From positions 28,150,501 through 28,214,500 of the forward strand of contig AP031353.1 in the NCBI GenBank assembly GCA_037833965.1: 64,000 nt of DNA, written 5' to 3'. Below the pieces are notes generated by a model that was not told the DNA's origin, ran no database searches, and saw nothing but the letters and a program-made list of their open reading frames with translations. Below, in pieces: positions 38,467-48,166 of this stretch. Origin of the DNA: Marchantia polymorpha subsp. ruderalis (lineage: Eukaryota; Streptophyta; Marchantiopsida; Marchantiales; Marchantiaceae). A program made the translations under genes and the position numbers. Positions within the stretch are counted from its first letter, which is position 1; the number at the start of each line of letters is the position of its first letter.

Positions 38467-39649
38467 GGATTCTTCCAGTTGAGGAAGTGTAGATCAGGAA
38501 CTCATTTTCTCTGCGTGTTTGTGTCCTTAGTTTTGTCACCGCGCAAGAGAAGCTACAGCTTGACGAAGATACCGCATTTTGTAGCTGAAGGCCTTCGGCC
38601 GAATGTTCAGAGCCAGTGTACTGGTTAGATACTTGAGCAGTTTAGATCTACACTTACGGGTGATTGCTGAATGCTAAGAGCTAGTAACTGGTTACATACT
38701 TGAACAGTTCGTCCCTACACCTTCGGGTGATTGTTCCTGATTGTACTACTTCGGGATGTTTCCCCTGAATGCCAAAGTGAAGTTTTGTTACTTCGAGTAA
38801 GCCTTGGTTGTAATTCAGGTAACGCTGCAGAAGGCGCCCTCGGGGCAAACCTCTGTAGTATTTCTGGGAATGACTAGTGCCTGAGAATTCAAACTCGTCA
38901 ATAGACTGTTATGGTGTGCCACTAGATCTTTTCTCAGTTGAGTTTTTAGTTCAGACCTGTACTCTCTGCGCGTTTTGTGAGTTGAGTGTGTTGTTCACCG
39001 CGTGTGAGTGACTTCGGTTTGACGAAGATACCGCATCCGAAGTAGGAAGTCCAAACCAGGTGCCGTGCGCTAGCAGAAACTAGTGGAAGGGTTGTAAAAG
39101 CCGAGTTGGGAGTCACTACCTGCAGATTCGCTGAATGTACTCATGAGAGACTTTCCCCCTGATATCTTAAGTAGAGGTCCTAACCGACTTCTGAGTTGTG
39201 TTTCTATAGTTTCAGGTGTGTGTGTTGAGTGAACTACGCTGCACTGTGCGTCCTCCGAGTTGAGCACTTGCAGTATTTCTGGGAGTGACAGTCGCCTGAG
39301 AACTCTTCAATAGTCTGTTAAGCGTGACACTTTGTACTCTGTGTGTTGCCTCTGTCCTTGTGGGTTCGACCTTTTTGCTGCTATATTGCAGTTTTAGCCT
39401 TTGGTGGGTTATTACATGTTTCAAGCTCAAAGATACTTTTGAGTATTTCATTCCGTCCTCCATACCTGAGCATGCGAGCATGGAAGAACCGAAGCATCAA
39501 GAAAGGGTGCCCTGAAGTCGATGGCTTGGAAAACTAGGGGTGATACTTCACAGTTTGTGGGTATCTAGATTCAATGCCAAGATCAAAGAACAATGTCACT
39601 AACTGCTGCATTTTTTCCATGCTTCCTGGTAAGTCTGATTCATGATATC

Positions 39650-39868
39650 GAATATACCGTGAAAATATTGAATGTGTCAGAATCTGATTGCAACTTGTGT
39701 ACAATGAATGGAATAATACATTCTCATGAATGGATTCCATATTTGGAATGTGCAAGTAAGTATATACCGTGAAAATATGGAATGTTTCAGAATCTGATTG
39801 CAACTTGTGTACAATGAATGAAATAATACATTATCATAAGTGGATTCCATATTTGGAATGCGCAAGTC
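39650..39868. repeat. 110-bp tandem duplication
   Basis: Two copies of a 110-bp unit, starting near 39650 and 39760. Both contain ATATACCGTGAAAATAT and ATTCCATATTTGGAATG. Confidence 0.92.
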
Positions 39869-39899
39869 AATATTTATCAAGTTTTTTATCATTTTAGAT

Positions 39900-40833
39900 G
39901 TTCATGAGACGCAAGTTGATATTTGAAAGTCATGTTTCCAAGAAGACTGTGACCAGCTCTCAACATTACCAATCTATGTCTAGAAGGAAGATTCCACAAA
40001 TACGTGGATGTTTTGATGTTATGCTCAAAGCATAAGTCAAGGGAAGGGGCTCTGAAATACCTGATGAAGCATATGTCCAGGAGTTCATATCATTTTGCAC
40101 ATCTTCCAAAGGCTGTCCCGGGTGGAGTTAGTGCTCGGTGCGATCCAAACAGTTTGCGTGAAAATGCTAATTCTGAGTCATCTGAGAGAAGCAATTCTAA
40201 TCGAGTATCTCAAATCGAAATTCATTCCTAGCATCAAGTACAAACTTCAGGATATTCTGTTGGATAAGTCGCACTTGGAGAACGAAGATGAGATGTTCAA
40301 CTATGAGCACTCTCGGCCCTTGATTGAAGGGCACACAACACAGGTTATATTCAAAAGAGCTAGAGATTTGCTGTGAGAGAGCGATGTGGAAGCTGTTATG
40401 AAACAGATCCGAGAGAAGCGAATGCAAAAATTTGAGTCATTGTAGCTAGCGCTTATCCAACCATTGGAGTCATTGCAGCAAGCTTTAATCAAATTGAATA
40501 ATGATTTGATACATTCCTACCATGAAAATGAGAACAAGGTTAGCAATTTCAATTTTTCTCATATGAAAGACTCCAATCGGCCTTCACAGAGATGCTTAAG
40601 TCGGGCGAGCACAAGTGTGGTAAGTCGTGCAACCCAAGTTTTCTTGGAAAGGATCAATTGTGTAGAAAGAAGCTATGAAAAAAGGTTGATGGTGTTGATG
40701 AAAGGTTGAGATCAATGGAAAGCATTGTGCAAAGACTGGATATTAAGTTGGGACAAATATTCTTTTTGCAGAAAGAAAAGCAGTTGACGTTGAGTGACTT
40801 CATGTTTAAACTTTAAAGTGGACAGGTTTATTC
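39900..40833 (+). pseudogene. Possible decayed host coding sequence beside the solo LTR
   Basis: Consecutive open stretches in changing plus-strand frames (40004-40231, 40095-40376, 40464-40709) have a charged, helix-like composition, and some would continue across single stops. No family was recognised. With the piece right of the solo LTR (46298-46780) it may be one former gene split by the insertion at 40839. This rests on adjacency only. Confidence 0.3.
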
Positions 40834-42084
40834 AGTATTGTGGTACCCCACTTTTGGCAATTTTGAGGAAATTAAAACATTTTTGAAAAACTGTACCCTG
40901 GCAGCATTGTAAATAGCCTTCGGTACATCAAAACAGAGTGAATCCGGAAGATCGCGGGAATTCTCGAGGGATCTTGTAGAATCTGGGATTTGGGGTGCCG
41001 CAGTAAGGACAGGCACCACCCTCCCTGCGAGCTCCGCAGTTAGGATCTCTACGGCGCACGGCGCAAAACCCGCCTTCGGAGGTTGCGTCCGCGGCTGTAG
41101 GGAAGCCCCCGTAATTAGGTCAACCCTTGGGCGCCTTGACCAAGTTAGAGTCCCGTTGGAAAGAGCTCGACGCGCTGATTCTAACGAGCCCAAGAACGCT
41201 TGGAACGGACGAGGACTTAGGGAGTTATCGCTACTGGAAGAAACGGAGGCGGTCGCCTACGGCGGAAGGAGTTCGCCACCGGCGCGAATTCCGCCTACGC
41301 GGAAGGGGGATTCAAGTTTTGTCCTATGCGCGGACGAAGGCGTTCGCCTGTGCACAGGCGAAGTAGGGTTAGGGAAGGCGCGAAGTCCGCCTACGCACAG
41401 GCGTACGCCTGTGCACAGGCACTTCGGCGTCGGCGGAAAATCCGCCTTGGGCCCTAGAAATGCGCCTTGTGAGGTAGAAAGTGTACGGCGCCTTCCGCGC
41501 CAGCGCAGCGCCGCGTACGTCGGAAGAGCCGCCAGAGTAATCCAACAGGTACGGACCGTGCGGACGGCACGGGTGGATGCGCTCTTGGACGGACGGAGTT
41601 GCGGCGGTGGAAGTGCCGACGGAGAGACAAGGAACGGACAGTCTGGACGGAGACGGCTGACCACGGTCAACGCCTTCCGCGCCAGCGCAGCGCCGCGGAC
41701 GGAATTCGCCTGCGCACAGGCGAACGCCTGTGGACAGGAGGATGTTCAAGTTCCGCGCCGGCGGAGAAACCGCCGAGGCCCCTGCCTGCGCACAGGCAGG
41801 AGTTGAATTTTTGTCCGACATGCGGACACACGCGTCAAGGCAGAAGGAGATTGGCCGAGGGGCGGTACGAACAAGTGTACCGCGCAAGGCGGAAAACTCG
41901 CCTTCGGCGCTACGCCCCCATGTCCACAGGGTGACACGCTCGCGGAGTTCAAATCCGCCAATTCGAGCGTGAGAGTTTAATCGACGACGGCGGAGCGTGA
42001 ATCCGCGCGTGAGAGCGAAGACCGTTCCAGCGTACAGCCGGCGCGGCCATCAAGTGAGACGTTCTTCACGACCAAGAGCCGACC

Positions 42085-45000
42085 ATGACCTTCGACCGGG
42101 CGGCGGAGAACGTCCCATTCTTGAATTCGCGATTCCAATCTCTTGTGCGCGCTGCGCGCATCCATCTGCTAGCTGCGGACCATTCTCGACGTCGTCACAC
42201 AGGAGATTTCTTGTTGATTGAGGGAGAAGTGAGTGCGCGTGATTTGGAATTGAGAGCGATTAGAGTTTGCCGAGAGAGAAAGAAACGCGGACAGTGCGGA
42301 AGTAGAATGAGCGGGCGAGCGAACCCCAGGAACGCAATGACGAGACCGAGCAGATTGCGGATGGTGCCACTTCGCCTGCCGCAGAACGGGCTGCGCGCTT
42401 TCGAAGAGCGCTTAATAGCAAGAAAGCTCGATTTCTTGCTATGGGGATGGAATTACATCTGCGCGAATATGGTGCGCGAGTGGCTAGAGCCACGGGGACC
42501 ACCCTCGCGCGGATTGCGTCCGCATGTTGACCGGTGGACAGTCCAAGATTGGGCGCAGGCGTTGGGAAGATGTGCTGGCATGCCAGGGCATCTCCTTTTC
42601 GACAGCGAGAGCATCAAGGTGACCAAGCAAGAAGAGGCGCAATTTGTGGAGCTGTTCAAGACCGGGAGGTCTACCAAGAATGGGTACAGGACCCGTGATT
42701 ATAAAGATCGATTTCGCCGGACTCTGTCCGCGGCGCTGATGCAATTACTGCAGCCGCACCGCGCCTGCTACATCACATTGTGGCAGGTCTCTTTTGTGGA
42801 GTGCGTCATCGAGGGAACTCCAATTCACTGGGCGAGCATCCTGCACAGGGTGATGCGACAGCACGCGTTTGAGGAGAAGGGGGGAACTCTAAACCATCTT
42901 TCTCCTTTCCTCATCAATTTTTATCGACAGCGGAATTGTTTGACAGCGGCGGAGCTTGAACATTTTCCGCCATTGTCCATCGACCATCCCGGGAAGTATG
43001 TGCGGGAGAACGAGGTCGACACTGATGCAGAGGAGTCACCGACTTCGACCCCATCAAGACGGAGGGACGAAGGGAGACACACTCCTGCAGCGCGAGTGCC
43101 GCGGAAGCGGCGATGGAGGGAAGAGTCTGAAGAGGAGCAGCATCAAGAACCCTCTGCTCCCATTCGACCGCGGCCGCTGTGCGAGCCATACAGCCGGCCG
43201 AAGCAGAAGGCACGCAGACTGGTGTTACCAGCTGACAGTGCAGACACGGCGACGATTGCGACAGAGATAGGAAGTGCGTCGCCAGAGAGGCGAGAGGAAG
43301 CGCGGACGACCGCACGAGAGACGGGCCACGCTGCAACCTCGTCGGGAGAGAGGCCGCCTACGGGCCAAGGGCCTCCGGAGTTACCACGTGCGATGCGGAC
43401 AGATGTTCCGTTTGCGCACAGGCAAACCTCCGCGGACGGACGAGCCTCCGCGGATCGGCGAACACAAGTGGACGTGGATCTACGCTTACGCGTGGGAAGG
43501 AGCAGTCCGCCTGTGCACAGGCGCTCGCCTGTGCACAGGGCACCTCCGCACGTGCCGCCTGTGCACAGGCAAGAATCACCCCCGTTCCAACGCAGGAAGG
43601 GGAAGGAGCCGGCGGAAGAACCGCCCACGAGACACCGGCCCTCGGGGCCAGACCCTCCGGCGCACCACGCGCCGCAATTTGCGCCTTCGGCGCCAGGGCC
43701 TTCGAGCCGAGGAGATATGAGCAGAGAGCGTGCGGAGGCCGCACCATCGGCGGGAAGTCCGCCGATAGATGCGCCTTCGGCGGTAGGGCCTATAGGCCAA
43801 GGAACATCGGGCGTGCGGCCCCCGGCCATGTCGCCTTCGGCGATAGATGTCCGCGGCGCTACGCCTGCGGCGGACAAGGCGCCGGTAAATGCGTCTGCGC
43901 ACGGGCCGGGCACAGCCCCCACGGACCGATCGAGGGAGCAGCAGACGGAGGAGCGGAGTGACTGTCCGCGGGATGAAATCTCGATGCGCGATGCGCAATC
44001 CAACCCCGCGTAGCCACCTTCCGCTCAATCGCCTTCGGCGACGAACGACGGCGACAGAGAGAATGCGGTAGGCAATCAACCAGCGAGCGACGGGGATGCC
44101 GCTCGGATACATTCGCCTTCCGCCTTAGACATTTTGGCGACGAGCAGCGAGGCTGCAGCCGTGCCTTCGCAGGCAGCACACGTCGAGGACGTGCAGCCCC
44201 ACTCGGGGCAGTCGCCGACACAATCAATGGCGACTGAAATTCTCCACTCGGATGATGACGACGGAGGCTCCACGGAAGAGATGTCAGGAGCAGAAGACAC
44301 CGAGGAGGAGGAGGAGGAAATTGTTGGAGCGCCGGCGGCGGCGCTCTCTGAGCAGGTGATTCCGTTGCTGCGGTACTTGGATCGCAAGGTCGATAAATAC
44401 GCCGACCCACTCCAGCCGGGATCTTACATCGAGTTAGTGCGCAGGCGGACTCGCACTAAAGTCCACACCAGCAAGCTATTAGCTAGAGTGGACCAGGAGT
44501 TGAGGGACTTGAAGGAGAAGCATGAGTGCTTGTGGGGACAGTACAAGCTTAATCAGAAATTCTACAAGCACTCCGAGAAGATGAAGGATGAGAAACTGGG
44601 CGAGCTCACCAAGGAGCAGGTGAAGGTCAAGGAAGCACTCGATTCTGAGCAGGCCCAGAATCGGATTTTGTCAGAGGAGCTCGTGCGACAGACGCGGTTG
44701 TTGGAACAATGTCAGCTCGCACGGCAGGCGGATGAAGAATTAATCCGCAGTTTGCAGTCAGAGTGCGGCGAATTGAGAGCGCAACGTGCTGAAGCCGAAT
44801 CGCAATTAGTGACGATTGAAGAGGATCGCAGGAAGGAGGCGGATCGCACGAAGGTGGAGACGGCGAGGCGAGTCGCCCACTGTCTCAAGGGCTACGCCCA
44901 CTGGGAAGTGAAGGCGCAGGAGAAACTCACACTGCGTGAGTTTGAATTGCGCGCAGCCGGGTTGTTGTCAGGCGACAGTAGGAGTCGGCGGAAGGTAGCG

Positions 45001-45207
45001 AAGAAGCTCGAGGCCTTTCTGTCGAAGGCACAGGATACCATGTCCGCCCTCGAGGGGGAGGTGTCCGCGGCGTTGCAGAGGTTGGGACTGCGTAGTCGAG
45101 CGGAAGAGTGGCAGGGTAGGGAGTTAGTGCGCGGCAGTCGGCCGCGCAGGAGACGTAGTACAGGTTCCGCGGAGTGTAGTGTAGCGTGGTTCCGTGCAGG
45201 CGTGTAG
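42085..45207 (+). pseudogene. U3-encoded long ORF, one nonsense codon (solo LTR copy)
   Basis: From the ATG at 42085 the frame is open for 642 codons to TAG (44011-44013), then open again in the same frame to the TAG at 45205-45207, 1,041 codons in all. The complete element has CAG at the position of the first TAG, so this copy carries a C-to-T nonsense change. Region order: basic N-terminus, conserved Trp-rich globular part (about residues 90-300), low-complexity Pro/Arg/Ser part with PVHR and PSA repeats, acidic patch, coiled coil. No known domain was recognised. Confidence 0.85.
43508..43570. repeat. CCTGTGCACAGG palindrome block in ORF (short allele)
   Basis: Three copies of the palindrome in the reading frame, giving RSPVHR, PVHR and PPVHRQ. 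The corresponding block in the complete element has five. Confidence 0.9.
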
Positions 45208-45243
45208 CGTAGTGCAGTGTAGTGCTAGGTAGGACTTAGAAGG

Positions 45244-45252
45244 TATAAAATA
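45244..45252 (+). promoter_or_regulatory. LTR TATA box (solo LTR)
   Basis: TATAAAATA followed by the CCAGGC-GTTTT-GCCTGG hairpin, as in the complete element. It lies downstream of the ORF, so the ORF is in U3. Confidence 0.8.
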
Positions 45253-46297
45253 GTTCCAGGCGTTTTGCCTGGGGTTCTTTCCCATCAAAAGTGCAGATCA
45301 GGAACCCATTTCCTTTGCGTGTTTGTGTCCTTGAGTTCTGTCACCACGCACGAGGAGTTACAACTTAGCGTTCCGCATTTTGTAGCTGAAGGCCTTCGGC
45401 CGAATGTTCAGAGCTAGTCCATTGGTTAGAGACTTGAGTAGTTCGGATCTGCACCTGCGGGTGACTGCCGATGCTCAGAGCCAGTGACTAGTTAGATACT
45501 TGAACAGTTTCGCCCCTACACCTTCGAGTGTTTCTTTCTGATTGTACTCCCTTGGGATTTTTCCCCTGAATGCCAAAGTGAAGTTTTGCTACTTCGTGTA
45601 AGCCTTGGTTGTAAATTCAGGTTACGCTGCAGCAGGTGCTTTGAGGGTAACCCCTGTAGTATTTCTGGGAATGACAAGTGCCTGAGAATTCAAACTCTTC
45701 AATAGACTGTTGTTGTGTTACTGGAATGTTTCACAGTGAGTCCTTCAGTGCGGACCTGTGTTCTCTGCGCGTTTTGTGAGTTGAGAGTGTTGTTCACCGC
45801 GTCTGAGTGACTTCGATCCGAAGTAGGCAGTCCAAACCGGGTTTCCTACACTAGCAGCAAGCTAGTGGAAGTGTTGTAAAAGCCGGAGTTGGAAGTCACT
45901 GTCTGCAGCTTGGCCGAGTGTGCTCGTGAGAGACTTTCCCCCTGAAATCTTGAAGTAGAGGTCCTAACGGATCTCTGGGCTGTGTTTCTGTAGTTTCAGG
46001 TGTGTGTGTGTGTGTGTGTTACGCTGCACTGTGCGACCTCCGAGTGCGCTCCGAGTGGACACTTGCAGTATTTCTGGGAGTGACAGTCGCCTGAGAATTC
46101 AAACTCATCAATAGTCTGTTAAACGTGACACTTTGTACCCTGTGTGTTCCTCTGTCCCTGTGGGTTCGACCTTTCTACCACTATATTGCAGTTTTAGCCT
46201 TTAGTGGGTTATTACAAGTATTCTCATTCACTTCAGCAGACGGGATCTCCGAAGCTACTTTACGTTATGGATAATGTTGACATTTTTTATACTTCAG

Positions 46298-46780
46298 TGT
46301 AGATCTGCATGTGAGAAAACCGTGTGCTTACAATTGATGTGTGAGTCGGAGACTGGGTTTCATAAGGTCAAAGATCAAGAAGGTTTGAAGATACGCATGG
46401 ATCAATGTAATAGCTCGTGGATTAGAGAAACTGTTGAAATTTTAAACAAATTCATGTATTATGCTGCAAAGGCAGGACTGGGTAGCACCCTCAGGTTGTG
46501 CCAAGCGTTTCAACAGGGCATATTAACATCGGATATTGTTAAACTCAATGTTATTAGCAATCGTGATCGTTGGTCAGTTCTAAAAGGTGGGGAAAACAAG
46601 GATCTGAGAGAAGCATGGTTGAGAATTCAGCAAACTCTAACGCCTCAGCTGCAAGATAGATATTTGGAAATTTTTAAGTTGTATCAGGTGAAATACGTGA
46701 GTCTTGAATTAGGTGGACATGCATCGGTGTGCGAGGAGTGCATGAATAAAGGTTGTAATTCTGGCATTCTGACATATTAG
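46298..46780 (+). CDS. Unknown protein fragment, probable exon of a host gene
   Basis: Open for about 160 codons to TAG at 46778-46780. The sequence TTTTTTATACTTCAG just before 46298 fits a splice acceptor, so this may be a last exon rather than a gene starting at the ATG at 46274. The protein has an N-terminal Cys/Trp region, a long helical segment (for example SSWIRETVEILNKFMYYAAK), WLRIQQTLTPQLQDRYLEIF and a Cys-rich tail (CEECMNKGC). No family was recognised. It is stranded in a 701-bp island between the solo LTR and the complete gypsy element, so its 5' part may be lost or far away. Confidence 0.45.
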   Translation, partial: CRSACEKTVCLQLMCESETGFHKVKDQEGLKIRMDQCNSSWIRETVEILNKFMYYAAKAGLGSTLRLCQAFQQGILTSDIVKLNVISNRDRWSVLKGGENKDLREAWLRIQQTLTPQLQDRYLEIFKLYQVKYVSLELGGHASVCEECMNKGCNSGILTY

Positions 46781-46917
46781 GAATTTGAAAAGGTTAGAAA
46801 GTCATTATGCAAATGACGAGCATATGTTCAGACACTCATGCAATGTGAATCTCTGTGAAATCTTCCTTTGAGTTTTCACTTAACATAATCTATGCAATCG
46901 CGCGGTTATGTTTCTGA

Positions 46918-46922
46918 AGTAG
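46918..46922. repeat. Target-site duplication AGTAG (left)
   Basis: AGTAG directly before the TG of the 5' LTR; identical to 63552-63556 after the 3' LTR. Confidence 0.95.
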
Positions 46923-47425
46923 TGTGGTACCCCACTTTTGGCAATTTTGAGGAAATTAAAACATTTTTGGAAAACTGTACCCTGGCAGCATTGTAAATAG
47001 CCTTCGGTACATCAAAACAGAGTGAATCCGGAAGATCGCGGGGATTCTCGAGGGATCTTGTAGAATCTGGGATTTGGGGTGCAGTAGTAAGGTCAGGCAC
47101 CACCCTCCCTGCGAGCTCCGCAGTTAGGATCTCTACGGCGCAAGGCGCAAAACCCGCCTTCGGAGGTTGCGTCCGCGGCTGTAGGGAAACCCTCGTAATT
47201 AGGTAACCCTCGGGCGCCTTGACCAAGTTTGGATCCCGTTGGAAAGAGCTCGACGCGCTGATTCCAACGAGCCCAAGAACGCTTGGAACGGACGAGGACT
47301 TAGGGAGTTATCGCTACTGGAAGAAACGGAGGCGGTCGCCTGCGGCGGAAGGATTTCGCCACCGGCGCGAATTCCGCCTGCGCGGAAGGGGGATTCAAGT
47401 TTTGTCCTATGCGCGGACGAAGGCG

Positions 47426-47883
47426 TTCGCCTGTGCACAGGCGAAGTAGGGTTAGGGAAGGCGCGAAGTCCGCCTACGCACAGGCGTTCGCCTGTGCACA
47501 GGCACTTCGGCGTCGGCGGGAGATCCGCCTGGGGCCCTAGAAATGCGCCTTGTGAGGTAGAAAGTGTACGGCGCCTTCCGCGCCAGCGCAGCGCAGCGTA
47601 CGTCGGAAGACCGCCAGAGTAATCCAATCGGTACGGACCGTGCGGACGGCACGGGTGGATGCGCTCTTGGACGGACGGAGTTGCGGCGGCGGAAGCGCCG
47701 ACGGAGAGACAAGGAACGGACAGACTGGACGGAGACGGCTGACCACGGTCAACGCCTTCCGCGCCAGCGCAGCGCCGCGGACGGAATTCGCCTGCGCACA
47801 GGAGAACGCCTGTGCACAGGAGGATGTTCAGGTTCCGCGCCGGCGGAGGATCCGCCGAGGCCCCTGCCTGCGCACAGGCAGGA
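47426..47883. repeat. CGCCTGTGCACAGGCG palindromes upstream of the U3 ORF
   Basis: Includes the 20-bp perfect palindrome TTCGCCTGTGCACAGGCGAA at 47426-47445 and variants near 47471-47503, 47787-47820 and 47863-47882. The same positions are occupied in the other young LTRs (for example 58649-58668). Confidence 0.93.
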
Positions 47884-48166
47884 GTTGAATTTTTGTCCGA
47901 CATGCGGACGCACGCGTCAAGGCAGAAGGAGATTGGCCGAGGGGCGGTACGAACAAGTGTACCGCGCAAGGCGGAAAACTCGCCTTCGGCGCTACGCCCC
48001 CATGTCCGGAGGGTGACACGCTCGCGGAGTTCAAATCCGCCAATTCGAGCGTGAGAGTTTAATCGACGACGGCGGGGCGTGAAGCCGCGCGTGAGAGCGA
48101 GGACCGTTCCAGCGTACAGCCGGCGCGGCCATCAAGTGAGACGTTCTTCACGACCAAGAGACGACC

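Larger units (their letters stand above)
34575..39416 (+). mobile_element. Old solo LTR of the giant-LTR gypsy family (4,842 bp)
   Basis: It is colinear with the LTR at 46923-52328 but diverged and shorter. It starts TTTGGTAACCCAC (the family start is TGTGGTACCCCAC, so the terminal TG has mutated to TT) and ends GTGGGTTATTACA. A perfect 5-bp target-site duplication TGTTT flanks it (34570-34574 and 39417-39421). A solo LTR with intact TSD is what recombination between the two LTRs of one element leaves. It keeps relics of the U3 ORF, the TATA-hairpin region and the leader duplications. It is unusually rich in CGCCTTCGGCG palindromes. Confidence 0.93.
40839..46216 (+). mobile_element. Young solo LTR of the giant-LTR gypsy family (5,378 bp)
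   Basis: Starts TGTGGTACCCCAC and ends GGGTTATTACA. Flanked by the perfect 5-bp duplication AGTAT (40834-40838 and 46217-46221). Colinear and very similar to the LTRs of the complete element at 46923; the 28-bp net length difference is largely two missing 15-bp palindrome units (30 bp) in the U3 ORF. It contains the same U3 ORF, TATA box, hairpin and leader repeats. Intact TSDs show that it formed by LTR-LTR recombination within one element. Confidence 0.96.

Noticed and set aside
46140..46175. tRNA-like GGTTCGA string in the LTR (also 39363, 52274, 63497)
   Set aside because: Only the T-loop-like word is present; no cloverleaf arms can be formed around it.
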